A DNA stretch of 64,000 nt from a virus. The notes beneath the pieces were generated by a model, which ran no database searches, was not told where the DNA came from, and worked only from the letters and a program-made list of their open reading frames with translations. Positions 39,801 through 48,293 of the stretch are shown here, piece by piece. Position numbers and translations under genes: made by a program. Every line of letters begins with the position of its first letter. Position 1 is the stretch's first letter. The stretch spans positions 1 to 64,000 of IMG/VR virus record IMGVR_UViG_3300025626_000015, one strand, 5' to 3'.

Positions 39801-39915
39801 ATCAAAATTTGATTTTTCTATTATTATATCACATGTTGAATCAATGAGAGATATGGTAGACAACTTAATTGAAGTTAATAAAATTGAAAATTTCAGTCAT
39901 ATTCAACATGTATGA
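36814..39915 (+). CDS. fused SbcD-SbcC (Mre11-Rad50, gp47-gp46) recombination nuclease
   Basis: 1033 residues in one frame. Residues 1-350 are the Mre11/SbcD phosphoesterase: SDIHIR (20-25), TGDIVHSK (about 58), LGNHDM (about 91), HHGA and GDIH. From about 375 the Rad50/SbcC ATPase follows: ASGKSSLLDA (Walker A, Lys near 412), a long coiled coil, a zinc-hook CKYC (714-717), then TSGMERF (signature, about 943) and IAIDEGWGSLD (Walker B). T4 has two separate genes for these (gp47 339 aa, gp46 560 aa). It processes DNA ends for recombination-dependent replication. The fusion is directly seen. Confidence 0.9.
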   Translation: MEITQLKSNINSVDKIFHISDIHIRTLKRHKEYQEVFDTLFLHIAQHATDSSICVITGDIVHSKLDMSPELINMLTKFFNGFHIPTIVILGNHDMNLNNLYRLDAISPILDVINNDNIHFIKENGLFSFANVVFNHMAVDVAPKDYIQAKDFDAHYKIALHHGAVHNAKTDIGFQISNEHVTTDLFEGHDLTLLGDIHKPAQFLNNEKTIGYPGSLIQQNHGEALDHGILVWDLPDRTSEFIEIQNDYGYVTFEVENAKIKKSPHRVPAKPRVRIKFTDTDASDIKKLIATIRKKYKVQDVSIQRTANHIESNKNGSIAIGNVRDVEHQNNLITNFINENYPDANKKELDAIRHINRTINSKLPVLESVRNVTWYPVSFEFDNMFSYGEKNKVDFSKLSDVIGLFAANASGKSSLLDAIIYTIFDKCSKTSKSKEVLNNKKSGFKGIFKFKLNDKLYTIEREGVTLKHGHVKVNVNFYNEDANLNGEERSDTNKSIRRYLGTYDDFILTAFSLQADNNNFIEKSQRERKDLLSQFLDTTVFEQLYHLASEEIKETAGKLKAYKKIDFGSIIKESDDIIIENQDTIIELEKNDNDLQNSRNNIQNQIVELIESKQPMSYDGPDISDLEKTENQLIDNIENIEISIEELEEKIDLLNEESFESISIDQLNLQKNKKEILNKDIKIVTKELTQLEQLIKIQQQKIDHLLTHEYDHTCKYCISNIFVKEAEEAKIELPKNKKLADIAFTKQFDLQTNRDIIQDTILKYQEQIDLSNKLEKFELQLQVLESDLQTKESELETTNERQELFKKNETAIIHNKSIDEKIKIKKNLITDIVNTLKTITNKVKSNHGEIEVAKTKKKTALEQLETYKQLETEYKAYEYYLQSVKRDGVPYELIKKALPKIETEINNVLDQVVDFNMVLNTDGRNINGYIIYDEDNFWPLELTSGMERFISSLAIRVALINVSALPRPNFIAIDEGWGSLDREHISSVTNLFEYFRSKFDFSIIISHVESMRDMVDNLIEVNKIENFSHIQHV

Positions 39916-39923
39916 TATTTATA
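39916..39923 (+). promoter_or_regulatory. TATTTATA element
   Basis: Exact copy 17 bases before the ATG at 39941, overlapping the end of the recombination nuclease gene by one base. Confidence 0.55.
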
Positions 39924-39940
39924 AAAAAGAAACTTCATGA

Positions 39941-42900
39941 ATGGCTCGAAAACTTGCAACATATAAAGGGTATGATACTTTAAATACTTATTATACTGAT
40001 ACATCATTATTATCTCCGGATATTTTTGATATTAGTTTTTTTCCAAATACATTAACAGTAGGTAAGAATTTAATTAAGTTTCGTGGAAATTCTAACTCTT
40101 TAAAAGTAGGATCTATAATTGATATTGAAATTTTAGATTCAAACGGGGACACTATATATTCTGAATTTATAGATTATATAGACGATGATGGAGCAAGAGT
40201 TATATCAATTTTCATATATGAAGATACTGCGCCTGGAGACGCAACAGTATTTCTTGTAACAGAAATAACTAAAATTAATAATCAATTAGTTCCTAATATT
40301 TTTAAAAATCAATTAAATGCAAAATGGTCAAGAACTATACCAGTTAATCCATTAGACTTAAATACATCTACAATTATTTTTAATAACACTCCAAAAGTTA
40401 CTATTTCTGAAAATGTAGGAGTTCAATTAAATAGAACATATAACAACGGACAATTTCCAATATATAATACCGGACAGATAAGTTTTATATCACAAAATAA
40501 TCAACCAACTGCAATATTAACAGGAGGTAAATTTATTGGCGATATGATAAACGGTACATTGTCAGTACCAAATCCAATTAATCCATTACCTACAATTGAT
40601 ATTAATGCTAATTCAACTGTATATACTAGTACTATTAGTAAAGTTTTAAATGATACTACATTACAATTAGATTTTCCATATCAGGTTTTTGATACACAAA
40701 GTAATTTTTCACATACATTTAATAGTTTTGATAATTCAACATATCAAATTGAGTACGAAGCATCCCCTCAATATACTCCAACACAAAATTCTGAATCGTT
40801 TGCATTAATACAAATTTCTGACTTAGAACCTAACACAGGAGATATTTCTAGAATTAAAGTGTATTTAAATTCTGCAGGAACTGTAGGAACATTTGAGCAA
40901 GTTAATGATATATTACTACCAAATACTGAAATATTTATTGATTCAACATCATCATTGACTCCTGATAAATCTATAGGAATATTTGAAACTCAAAGTATTA
41001 TTAATACATATTGGGAAGGACATTCATACCAAGGTAATACAGAAATAGCAGCACCTACATTAACTTGGACAACAAGTTCAATAAATAATGCAACTGCAAT
41101 TACAGGAATATTAGATTTATCAAATTCAAATAACGTATATGCATTTCAATTAAAAGACCAATTTTCTGGTATTTTTGTAAGTCAATCAATGTATACAGTA
41201 ACATTAGATGCATTTGCACAACGTGGATCTGATAATTTAAATCCTATATTATCAATTTATGCATCTGGATCAGCATTTACATTTGATACAACAGATAATT
41301 TCAATCAATCATTACCAAAAAAATTAGGTAAAAAGATTGGTGAAATAGAGTGTTTAGGTAATTCAAAAAGATATGATGATATAACATTTGAATTTAATTC
41401 TGATCAATCTGGCAAGGGAGTATTATTATTTGTAATTGAATCAGGAAATTGGCAAATTTCTGATATTAGAACATTAACTGATGCAGAATATGGATATACT
41501 CCAAATTATACAAGATTTAGAACAGAAATACCAACTAAAATTAAATCTGGCAATCAATTATCTTTTAAAATTGAATATTATAATCGATTAGGAGATAAAT
41601 CAAATACTGTTAATTTTGTTAGAAATTTAAATTTTGAAGGTGGTAACAGATATATAGACGGCGGATTTTCAATGCTAACTGGATCTTTATTTGTTGCTAA
41701 TACATTATCATCAGGTGTAGAAATTGCCGGTTTGAAAAATACAGGATATGTTAGATCTCTAGGGTATAACGGATTTAATCAAGCCCTAGGAACCGGTTCA
41801 GGAGGATTCTTATTGTTTTCCGGATCCGCATTACCATATCAAACTGAAACTACATATCAAGGTGTAGGATTAGAAATGGTATCTAATGCAAATAATTATT
41901 TTAGATATAGAACAACTCCTAGTATTTTAGATATACACACAGAAACATTTTTCTTAGGTAATCCATCTACTCAATTCGTAAGCGGATCATCTGGTCAATT
42001 GGAAATATCATCTTCTGGATATCATATACAAGCAAATGGAGATATAACAGCTTCTAGATTTTTAATGGATGGCGGAACTATAACAGATAACGTAACAATA
42101 CTAGGATCATTATCTGCAAATAGTATTTTAACTCCTGCTACAATTAATGGATCGCCGTCAACACCAGCAAATGCATCTTCTTCAATTAGTACAGATGGAT
42201 TCGCAATATTTAAATCAGCTTCAATAGCAGGATTTACAATAACAGACGGAGAAATAATTTCTGCAGGTGCAGCAGAAGCATCGTCTAGTATAACAAATAC
42301 AAATGTTAGCTTAACTAATTTTACTTTAACAGGCGGTATAGGAATAAATAATCCGGCGATATCATTACAAACATATTCTGGATCTCCAACCAATGGATAT
42401 GTCTTCTCCGGATACATTTCAAATGCAGGAGCTTCATTTAAAATAGGAGCAACATCATATGAAGTAGCACCTGCAACATATACAGTTGGAGCTGGAACAA
42501 TAACTTTAACGGGGGCATATCAAACTGGAGATCCATTTGGAGAAGGCTCACAAGGAAATTTTAGTTTTTACCAAACAGATGCTCCATCTAACACAACATT
42601 TTTATCTGGATCAACAACAAATTTTCCAGCAATAGAATCTCCTATAGTATTAAAAGCATTAGGAGAAATAACTGCTAGCGCAGGAAAAATAGGAGGATTT
42701 CAAATTGGAACTTCATCACTTTCAACTGCAGGAGTAGAGATTAATGATTCTTCACAAAACTCATTTATTAGTTCTAGCAATTTCAATGTTAAACATACTG
42801 GTATAATGACTGCAAGTAATGCATTATTTGAAGGAGTTGCATTAGCAAATATTATTAGAGATAAAGCAGTAGTTATAACTGCAGCTAATTCTTCTTCATA

Positions 42901-43198
42901 TTTACAGTTTAATCCTCAAGTTGGTACTCCTCCTAGCGCTACAACAGCAGCTTTTTATAATATAGTATTAGATGGCTCTTTGGGAGGAGAAAAAGTTAGG
43001 AGAGCATTAATAGGATGTCCATTAAAAACAATAAGTAGCGGCGGAGGTCCGCCTACTACATATACTGTTGCTATAGCAGGAGTCAAACTACCAGATATTG
43101 GATCAACCACTTCTTTAGAATGTATAATAGAAATTTCTGGTTCTGGGATTGCTTTTCGAAATGATGTAGGACCATTTGCAGCTGGATTTTTAACATGA
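39941..43198 (+). CDS. tail fibre-like protein (1085 aa)
   Basis: Large Ser/Thr/Asn/Gly-rich beta protein. The first 150 residues (FDISFFPNTLTVGKNLIKFR, GDTIYSEFIDYIDDDGARVI) look like a conserved baseplate-attachment region. The middle has repeated strand motifs, and around residue 670-730 (SQFVSGSSGQLEISSSGYHI, QANGDITASRFLMDGGTITD) it has the GDI-AS-F pattern typical of trimeric phage fibres with repeated beta units. It ends with an Ala/Gly-rich globular-like part. No chaperone domain is visible. It probably forms a receptor-binding fibre. Confidence 0.65.
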   Translation: MARKLATYKGYDTLNTYYTDTSLLSPDIFDISFFPNTLTVGKNLIKFRGNSNSLKVGSIIDIEILDSNGDTIYSEFIDYIDDDGARVISIFIYEDTAPGDATVFLVTEITKINNQLVPNIFKNQLNAKWSRTIPVNPLDLNTSTIIFNNTPKVTISENVGVQLNRTYNNGQFPIYNTGQISFISQNNQPTAILTGGKFIGDMINGTLSVPNPINPLPTIDINANSTVYTSTISKVLNDTTLQLDFPYQVFDTQSNFSHTFNSFDNSTYQIEYEASPQYTPTQNSESFALIQISDLEPNTGDISRIKVYLNSAGTVGTFEQVNDILLPNTEIFIDSTSSLTPDKSIGIFETQSIINTYWEGHSYQGNTEIAAPTLTWTTSSINNATAITGILDLSNSNNVYAFQLKDQFSGIFVSQSMYTVTLDAFAQRGSDNLNPILSIYASGSAFTFDTTDNFNQSLPKKLGKKIGEIECLGNSKRYDDITFEFNSDQSGKGVLLFVIESGNWQISDIRTLTDAEYGYTPNYTRFRTEIPTKIKSGNQLSFKIEYYNRLGDKSNTVNFVRNLNFEGGNRYIDGGFSMLTGSLFVANTLSSGVEIAGLKNTGYVRSLGYNGFNQALGTGSGGFLLFSGSALPYQTETTYQGVGLEMVSNANNYFRYRTTPSILDIHTETFFLGNPSTQFVSGSSGQLEISSSGYHIQANGDITASRFLMDGGTITDNVTILGSLSANSILTPATINGSPSTPANASSSISTDGFAIFKSASIAGFTITDGEIISAGAAEASSSITNTNVSLTNFTLTGGIGINNPAISLQTYSGSPTNGYVFSGYISNAGASFKIGATSYEVAPATYTVGAGTITLTGAYQTGDPFGEGSQGNFSFYQTDAPSNTTFLSGSTTNFPAIESPIVLKALGEITASAGKIGGFQIGTSSLSTAGVEINDSSQNSFISSSNFNVKHTGIMTASNALFEGVALANIIRDKAVVITAANSSSYLQFNPQVGTPPSATTAAFYNIVLDGSLGGEKVRRALIGCPLKTISSGGGPPTTYTVAIAGVKLPDIGSTTSLECIIEISGSGIAFRNDVGPFAAGFLT

Positions 43199-43220
43199 TT
43201 ATAATAGAAAGAAATATTTT

Positions 43221-43754
43221 ATGGGATTAACAAGCTACGTAACAATTGATGACGGCACTGTCTTAAAAGCAACTCCAATTAATGGTAATCCTAATGCAAT
43301 TGGAATCGTAACAGGCACTCAAGAACCATTTACTAAAACATTTAAAGATGGAATAACTGTAGAAGGTTCGTTAGGAACAGATATAAATTTAAAAAGTAAT
43401 GTTCATATAAGTGGGAGTATCACATATCAAAATATTAACCGATATAGTGGAGGAACTACTACAATTGGTTCTAATTTAAGTTCAAATCAATCAATATATT
43501 TATTATCTCCAACTAGTGGTACAGTTACTATTGCTTTACCATATTTAGGAGGAGCAAGTACTAACTATGATTCCCAATTAATAATAATAAAAAAACTAAC
43601 CAGTACTGGTACTGTATCAATTAATCCAGCTGGTCCAACAACAGTAGACGGATCTACCAGTATGTCAGCAACAGCACAATATTCATTTATACAATTATTA
43701 CAAGATGGTCCTTCTAATAGTTGGATTGTAATTGCAAACAATGGATTTTCATAA
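43221..43754 (+). CDS. small tail fibre-like protein
   Basis: 177 residues. N-terminal TSYVTIDDGTVLKATPINGN, FKDGITVEGSLGTDINLKSN and VHISGSITYQN form a string of beta units like those in the preceding large fibre protein. The C-terminal domain (YLLSPTSGTVTIALPYLGGA, SYDSQLIIIKKL-type strands, ending LLQDGPSNSWIVIANNG) matches the Gly/Ser-rich head domain that closes many phage tail fibre genes. It may be the distal fibre subunit of the gene at 39941, 22 bases downstream. Confidence 0.6.
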   Translation: MGLTSYVTIDDGTVLKATPINGNPNAIGIVTGTQEPFTKTFKDGITVEGSLGTDINLKSNVHISGSITYQNINRYSGGTTTIGSNLSSNQSIYLLSPTSGTVTIALPYLGGASTNYDSQLIIIKKLTSTGTVSINPAGPTTVDGSTSMSATAQYSFIQLLQDGPSNSWIVIANNGFS

Positions 43755-43760
43755 CAAACA

Positions 43761-43768
43761 TATTTATA
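43761..43768 (+). promoter_or_regulatory. TATTTATA element
   Basis: Exact copy ending 4 bases before the ATG at 43773, the same close spacing as at 7138. Confidence 0.5.
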
Positions 43769-43772
43769 TAAA

Positions 43773-46046
43773 ATGAATAACGTAACAGTATTATTTCCAG
43801 GAGGCTTCAAGCCAATAACCGGAGCACATATGGCTCTTGCTCAAAGATACGCTCAAAATCCTAGTGTTGACAAAGTTATCATGTTAATAGGTCCTAAAGA
43901 GCGAGACGGTATAACAAGAAATACAAGTATTAAAATGTTTAATTTGTTAAATAGAAACAATAATATTGAAATACAATCAACAGATTTTAATTCGCCTATT
44001 ATGGCTGCATATGAATATCTATTTTCATTACCAGAAAACGCTCAAGGTCAATTTGCATTAGCTGCATCAGAAAAAGATGAAGATTATGTTCGAGTAAAAA
44101 CATTTCTACCAAATGTAGATAAGTATAAATTAACTGGTGATAGAAAAGGAAGAAAAATCCCAGTTGGTATTGATGCAGTTGAATTAACAGTTTCTGTAGA
44201 CCCTTTAAAATATGATGATGGTAATGCAATATCAGCATCTGCCGTAAGAGCAGCCTTAAATGCAGATGCATATAGTAAATTTAAAGAAAGTTATCCTGGA
44301 TATGATGAATCTATTATAAAAAATATTTGGCAAATGCTTGGCGGAGCTCCAACATATGGAGATGTAATGGGATCTGAAATTAAAAAAAGCATTAAAGACA
44401 TTGAAGATGGTGATGTAATATTATTAGACAATGGTAATAAGTTTAAGGTAGATTATATAGATCCATGGAGTGCCGGCGGTAGAATAATTAACGGTACAGA
44501 TCTTGAAACAGGTAAAAAAGGAAAGTTAAAAATTAAGTTCTTAACACCAAGAGGGAATACAGGCCTCGCAGATGATACCATGTTAACAGTATTAAAAGAA
44601 TCATTAACTATGAAAGAATGGTTCTTGCAAGAATTTGAAAATAATGCAAATGAAATAGCAGAACAAATGGGAGTTGGATATATGACTCCAAAGGGAGCTG
44701 TAGCACATCAAAAGAAAATTAAAAAACTTAGAAAATTTCTTGACAAGAAAAATGATCGTGGATTTACATATGATTTTGATGAATATCCGAAAACTGTATT
44801 TGGAACAAAATATTTAAATGAAGGTGGATTAGCTGGTCATATGTCACATCCATTTGATATGAATAGATCACAATCATTAACATTTGCAGATTTCAAAGAA
44901 ATGATCGCACGTGGATTACAAGGTAGATTAGATATTGAAAACACCGTTACTGAAAAAACAGATGGACAAAATATTTTTATGACTTTTAAAGACGGAGCAG
45001 TTAAATTTGCTAGAAATGGCGGAGAACGTGTAAATCCATTAACTGTTAAAGAATTACAAGCAAAGTTTGCAGGAAGAGGTAATATATCAGACGCATTTGG
45101 AGAAGCCGGAACAGATTTAGCAGCTGCTTTTGCAAAAGTAGGATTAGAAAAATTACAAAGTATTTTTCAAAATGGCAAGGTATTTGCTAATATGGAAATT
45201 ATATATCCGCCAACAAAAAATGTTATATCATATGAAGCAGCATATTTGCAATTTCATAATCTTGTAGAATTTGATGAAAAAGGAAAAATTGTACAAACTG
45301 ATTTAACCGGTGGTGCTGTTGTACAAAAAGCTGTAACAGACGCAAACTCAGATTTACAAAATACATTTAATTTAATTCCACCTCAAAAAATTAAATTAGG
45401 CCAAATTGAAAATTTTCAAGACTATCAAGATGCATTATTCAATGAATTAAATCAACTACGTGACAAATATAATCTAAAAGACACAGATACAGTTTCAGAG
45501 TATCACAAATCATGGTGGAGAGATATTATACGAGCTAAAGCAAATGAGTTTAATTATAATATACCTAACGAAGTAATAGATATATTAATGAATAGATGGG
45601 CATATAATATTAAATCACCTAACGTCTCTGCAGTAGCTAAAATGATAGACAATGCAGAGTTTGTAGAATGGATGAGAGGGTTTGATAAAAAAGACTTTAA
45701 AAAATATATAAAAGACAATATACAGCCATTTGAATCAATATTCTTAAAATTAGGTGCAGAAATAATGAAGAATGTATCTAATTTTTTAGCACCGAATCCT
45801 GCAAAAGCTGTACAAGATATTAGAAAAGAAATTGCACAAATAATTCGCACATTGAGATCTACTAATGATATATCAAAAATGGAATTACTAAAAACTCAAT
45901 TGGATAAAATTAAAAGATTAGGCGGATTCGAAAAAATAGTTCCGGTAGAAGGAATTGTATTTGTATATGGAGGTAATACATATAAACTAACTGGAGCATT
46001 TGCTCCGCTAAACCAAATATTAGGAACATTAAAGTATTCTAGATAA
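43773..46046 (+). CDS. nucleotidyltransferase fused to ligase-like domain
   Basis: 757 residues. N-terminal domain: FPGGFKPITGAHMALAQRYA (residues 8-27; TGAH replaces the HxGH of NMNAT/cytidylyltransferases), then ISASAVRAAL (near 155), equivalent to the ISSSxxR motif of NadR/NMNAT. The middle part begins YMTPKGAVAHQKKIKKLR. The C-terminal half carries GGLAGHMSHPFDMNRSQSLT and TEKTDGQNIFMTFKDGAVKF (Lys395), the KTDGQN motif of a ligase-like adenylation domain found in T4-like marine phages. It may handle NAD or nucleotide chemistry together with adenylation of an RNA/DNA end. Domains are recognised. The substrate is not. Confidence 0.7.
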   Translation: MNNVTVLFPGGFKPITGAHMALAQRYAQNPSVDKVIMLIGPKERDGITRNTSIKMFNLLNRNNNIEIQSTDFNSPIMAAYEYLFSLPENAQGQFALAASEKDEDYVRVKTFLPNVDKYKLTGDRKGRKIPVGIDAVELTVSVDPLKYDDGNAISASAVRAALNADAYSKFKESYPGYDESIIKNIWQMLGGAPTYGDVMGSEIKKSIKDIEDGDVILLDNGNKFKVDYIDPWSAGGRIINGTDLETGKKGKLKIKFLTPRGNTGLADDTMLTVLKESLTMKEWFLQEFENNANEIAEQMGVGYMTPKGAVAHQKKIKKLRKFLDKKNDRGFTYDFDEYPKTVFGTKYLNEGGLAGHMSHPFDMNRSQSLTFADFKEMIARGLQGRLDIENTVTEKTDGQNIFMTFKDGAVKFARNGGERVNPLTVKELQAKFAGRGNISDAFGEAGTDLAAAFAKVGLEKLQSIFQNGKVFANMEIIYPPTKNVISYEAAYLQFHNLVEFDEKGKIVQTDLTGGAVVQKAVTDANSDLQNTFNLIPPQKIKLGQIENFQDYQDALFNELNQLRDKYNLKDTDTVSEYHKSWWRDIIRAKANEFNYNIPNEVIDILMNRWAYNIKSPNVSAVAKMIDNAEFVEWMRGFDKKDFKKYIKDNIQPFESIFLKLGAEIMKNVSNFLAPNPAKAVQDIRKEIAQIIRTLRSTNDISKMELLKTQLDKIKRLGGFEKIVPVEGIVFVYGGNTYKLTGAFAPLNQILGTLKYSR

Positions 46047-46054
46047 TATTTATA
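46047..46054 (+). promoter_or_regulatory. TATTTATA element
   Basis: Exact copy 27 bases before the ATG at 46082, with AACAGGA between. It heads the head-morphogenesis region. Confidence 0.6.
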
Positions 46055-46081
46055 TAAAAGAAAATAACAGGACATAATAAT

Positions 46082-46948
46082 ATGGCAAAGTATAAACAAC
46101 CAAAAAATGATAAGTATAAATCCAGAAAAGATTTAAAAGATTATACAATTGATAAAGATGTTGAAGGAATGGTACCAAATGCATCTGGAGAACCAATGCC
46201 TGAAGTTCCTAGAAAAGACGATAAAGAAGTTATTGACGATGTTGAAAACATGGTACCTAAAGTAAAAGATTCTGATAAAATATATATTACTAAAGAATTG
46301 CAAGACGGTGATCCTAAAATGCCATCTAATGCATTAAAAACATTAGTTAAAAATCAAGAAGAAGATGCAAAAGAATTAATTGATACATTATCAAAAAAGG
46401 ATGGTGGCTATATGACACAAATAGAAAAATTAACAAAAGAACAAAAAGAAAAGCTAGTTAAAGAAATTGTAAAAAGAAAAGTTTCAAAATTTTTATCTGA
46501 GCAAGCTTTAAACACATTAAAAAATGAGCAAGATAAACAAACAGAGCCAGCAGACGAAGAACCAATAGAAGAACCCGTTGCTGATACTCCAGAACCTACT
46601 CCTGCTCCAGAAGCACCTGCAGAACCAGCTGATGCACCAGAAGCTCCAGTAGAACCAGAAGAAGCACCAGAACCAGAAGAGGCACCAGAACCAGAAGAGG
46701 AACCAATTCCAAATCCAGAAGGTGGAGAAGATGCCGAAAAACCTAATACAGGAGGAGATCCTAGAGTTTCTAAATTTATTGAAGCAATGGAACAAAAAGG
46801 CGGAACTTTAGCACAAGTTACATTAATGATGAAAACTATGAATCAATTTTTAGGCGAAAAAGAACCAAAAAATAAAATACAATTTTTAGCATTCATGAAA
46901 AAATTAGTTGATAAATCTTTACAAAAGATGGATCCTAAAGATTTATAA
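46082..46948 (+). CDS. acidic Pro/Glu-rich protein, possible head assembly factor
   Basis: 288 residues. Charged N-terminal half (NDKYKSRKDLKDYTIDKDVE), a helical segment (EKLTKEQKEKLVKEIVKRKV), then a low-complexity acidic linker of Pro, Glu and Ala repeats (EAPEPEEAPEPEEEPIPNPE) from about residue 155 to 220. The C-terminus is a folded helical domain (SKFIEAMEQKGGTLAQVTLM, MKTMNQFLGEKEPKNKIQFL). Acidic-linker proteins of this kind often occur in prohead cores. It precedes the terminase by four genes. A function in the prohead or packaging is a guess. Confidence 0.55.
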   Translation: MAKYKQPKNDKYKSRKDLKDYTIDKDVEGMVPNASGEPMPEVPRKDDKEVIDDVENMVPKVKDSDKIYITKELQDGDPKMPSNALKTLVKNQEEDAKELIDTLSKKDGGYMTQIEKLTKEQKEKLVKEIVKRKVSKFLSEQALNTLKNEQDKQTEPADEEPIEEPVADTPEPTPAPEAPAEPADAPEAPVEPEEAPEPEEAPEPEEEPIPNPEGGEDAEKPNTGGDPRVSKFIEAMEQKGGTLAQVTLMMKTMNQFLGEKEPKNKIQFLAFMKKLVDKSLQKMDPKDL

Positions 46949-46970
46949 TACAATAATTAAAATTTAATTT

Positions 46971-47603
46971 ATGGCAAAGAAGTTACAAAACGTTAAAGCC
47001 GTCCAAAAGATGTTGGATGGTACCCATGCTTTTCAAACAAAACGAACTCACGGATTTTCAGACGCAAAACAAAAAGCTGAAAAAAATAAAAAACGTGAAA
47101 TTGGAGAAATTTGGGAAGAAGAAATAAATGGTACTATATATACTATAGAACAACAAAATGGATTTCGTGTAAAAAAACCAAAAAACTCAGTAGCTAACGA
47201 GATACGAGATTATCTTAAATCATATCCAAATTGTCAAAAAACCTGTTGTAAAACAGAATTTGGCGCAGTTGATGAAAAAATGAGAGTTATTCATGGAATG
47301 TGTCTTGATTGTGTTATTGACATGGAACATGAATTAAAAAAACAAGGTAAATACGAAGAGTACGAGCGCAAAAAAATGACTGAAAATGCAATGTCTTGGT
47401 TAAAAAGAGCAGAACAAGATATTGAAATATTAAAAAAAGCATATACAGAAGCTTCGAGTAATGTAATGAATGCAGATGGATTATTAGAACATTGGTCAGC
47501 TAAAATGACCCAAGAAGAGTTTGATGAAAAAATACAAAACGGATTTAATGAATTTAAAGAAAAATTTTTAAATAATATAAACACAAAGGAAAAAAATGAT
47601 TAA
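46971..47603 (+). CDS. conserved T4-like phage protein with Cys cluster
   Basis: 210 residues. The N-terminal KAVQKMLDGTHAFQTKRTHG, FSDAKQKAEKNKKREIGEIW, and YTIEQQNGFRVKKPKN resemble a conserved hypothetical protein of marine T4-like phages. The middle holds four cysteines of a likely zinc site (PNCQKTCCKTEFG, and MCLDCVIDMEHEL). The C-terminal region is a helical bundle (MSWLKRAEQDIEILKKAYTE). It lies upstream of the terminase gene. Role unknown. Confidence 0.6.
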   Translation: MAKKLQNVKAVQKMLDGTHAFQTKRTHGFSDAKQKAEKNKKREIGEIWEEEINGTIYTIEQQNGFRVKKPKNSVANEIRDYLKSYPNCQKTCCKTEFGAVDEKMRVIHGMCLDCVIDMEHELKKQGKYEEYERKKMTENAMSWLKRAEQDIEILKKAYTEASSNVMNADGLLEHWSAKMTQEEFDEKIQNGFNEFKEKFLNNINTKEKND

Positions 47604-47916
47604 GAAATATTGGAAATTAATAGCAGGAGCAATTGCTGGAATATTTGGTTTACTTTTTATATTTGGAAAAAAGTCTAACAACAAAAAAGCTATAGCTGCA
47701 AAAAAGAAAATTGATACGAATAATGTAGAGATTAATAAATTAGATGGTAAAGTTGAAGAAATTAAAAAACAAAAAGCTGTTGCAAAGAAAAAAGTAACAA
47801 CCACAAAGAAACAATTGGAAGCAACAAAAACTAAAAAATCTGCTCCTAAAAAATCAGCACCAAAAAAATCAGTAAAATCTGCTAAGGCAAATATTAAAAA
47901 GAAAATTAGGAAATGA
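47596..47916 (+). CDS. membrane-anchored Lys-rich coiled-coil protein
   Basis: 106 residues: a hydrophobic segment near the N-terminus (YWKLIAGAIAGIFGLLFIFG, 5-24), then a very Lys/Ala-rich coil (KVEEIKKQKAVAKKKVTTTK) and a basic repeat tail (KKSAPKKSAPKKSVKSAKAN). The topology is type-II-like, with the basic part in the cytoplasm or periplasm. It overlaps the previous gene by 8 bases and the next by 4. Together with the next gene it resembles a spanin/membrane module, but there is no lipobox. Unassigned. Confidence 0.55.
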   Translation: MIKKYWKLIAGAIAGIFGLLFIFGKKSNNKKAIAAKKKIDTNNVEINKLDGKVEEIKKQKAVAKKKVTTTKKQLEATKTKKSAPKKSAPKKSVKSAKANIKKKIRK

Positions 47917-48293
47917 AACATATTTTTATTATAATATTATTATGGCCATTAGTTAATTTTAGCCAAATGCCAGATACTTGTTTTACTGAAAATGAAATTA
48001 TCGAAATTTCAGAAACATTGGATTCATTATATTATTTAGATTCAATTAACACTGAAATTATTTCACAACAAGAAGCATTAATATCTGAATTAGAAAGTAT
48101 AATAATATTAGATTCTGTTGAAATAATGTATATAAATCATAAATCAAAATTATTAAATGATAATATTGAATTATATATCGAACGTGAAAAATATTTAAAA
48201 CCTAAATGGTATGATAATAAATTTATATGGTTTAGTAGCGGAATATTAACAGCGGTATTAACAGGAAAGATGATAGTCGAAGTAGTACAATAG
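47913..48293 (+). CDS. exported coiled-coil protein with C-terminal membrane segment, spanin-like
   Basis: 126 residues with a Sec-like signal (MKHIFIIILLWPLVNFSQMP), two Cys-poor helical segments forming a periplasmic coil (ISETLDSLYYLDSINTEIIS, ELESIIILDSVEIMYINHKS) and a C-terminal membrane anchor (FIWFSSGILTAVLTGKMIV). This layout, a periplasmic coil between two hydrophobic ends, would suit a unimolecular spanin or a lysis-related protein. No family is recognised. It overlaps the terminase start by one base (TAGTG). Confidence 0.5.
   Translation: MKHIFIIILLWPLVNFSQMPDTCFTENEIIEISETLDSLYYLDSINTEIISQQEALISELESIIILDSVEIMYINHKSKLLNDNIELYIEREKYLKPKWYDNKFIWFSSGILTAVLTGKMIVEVVQ

Noticed and set aside
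46517-46795. 92-codon minus-strand frame rich in Phe/Trp/Cys
   Set aside because: Antisense of the Pro/Glu repeat linker in 46082-46948. Composition artefact.
47568-47921. 117-codon minus-strand frame
   Set aside because: Phe/Ala-rich antisense of the Lys-rich gene at 47596. Such frames arise from A-rich coding sequence, and all other genes are on the plus strand.
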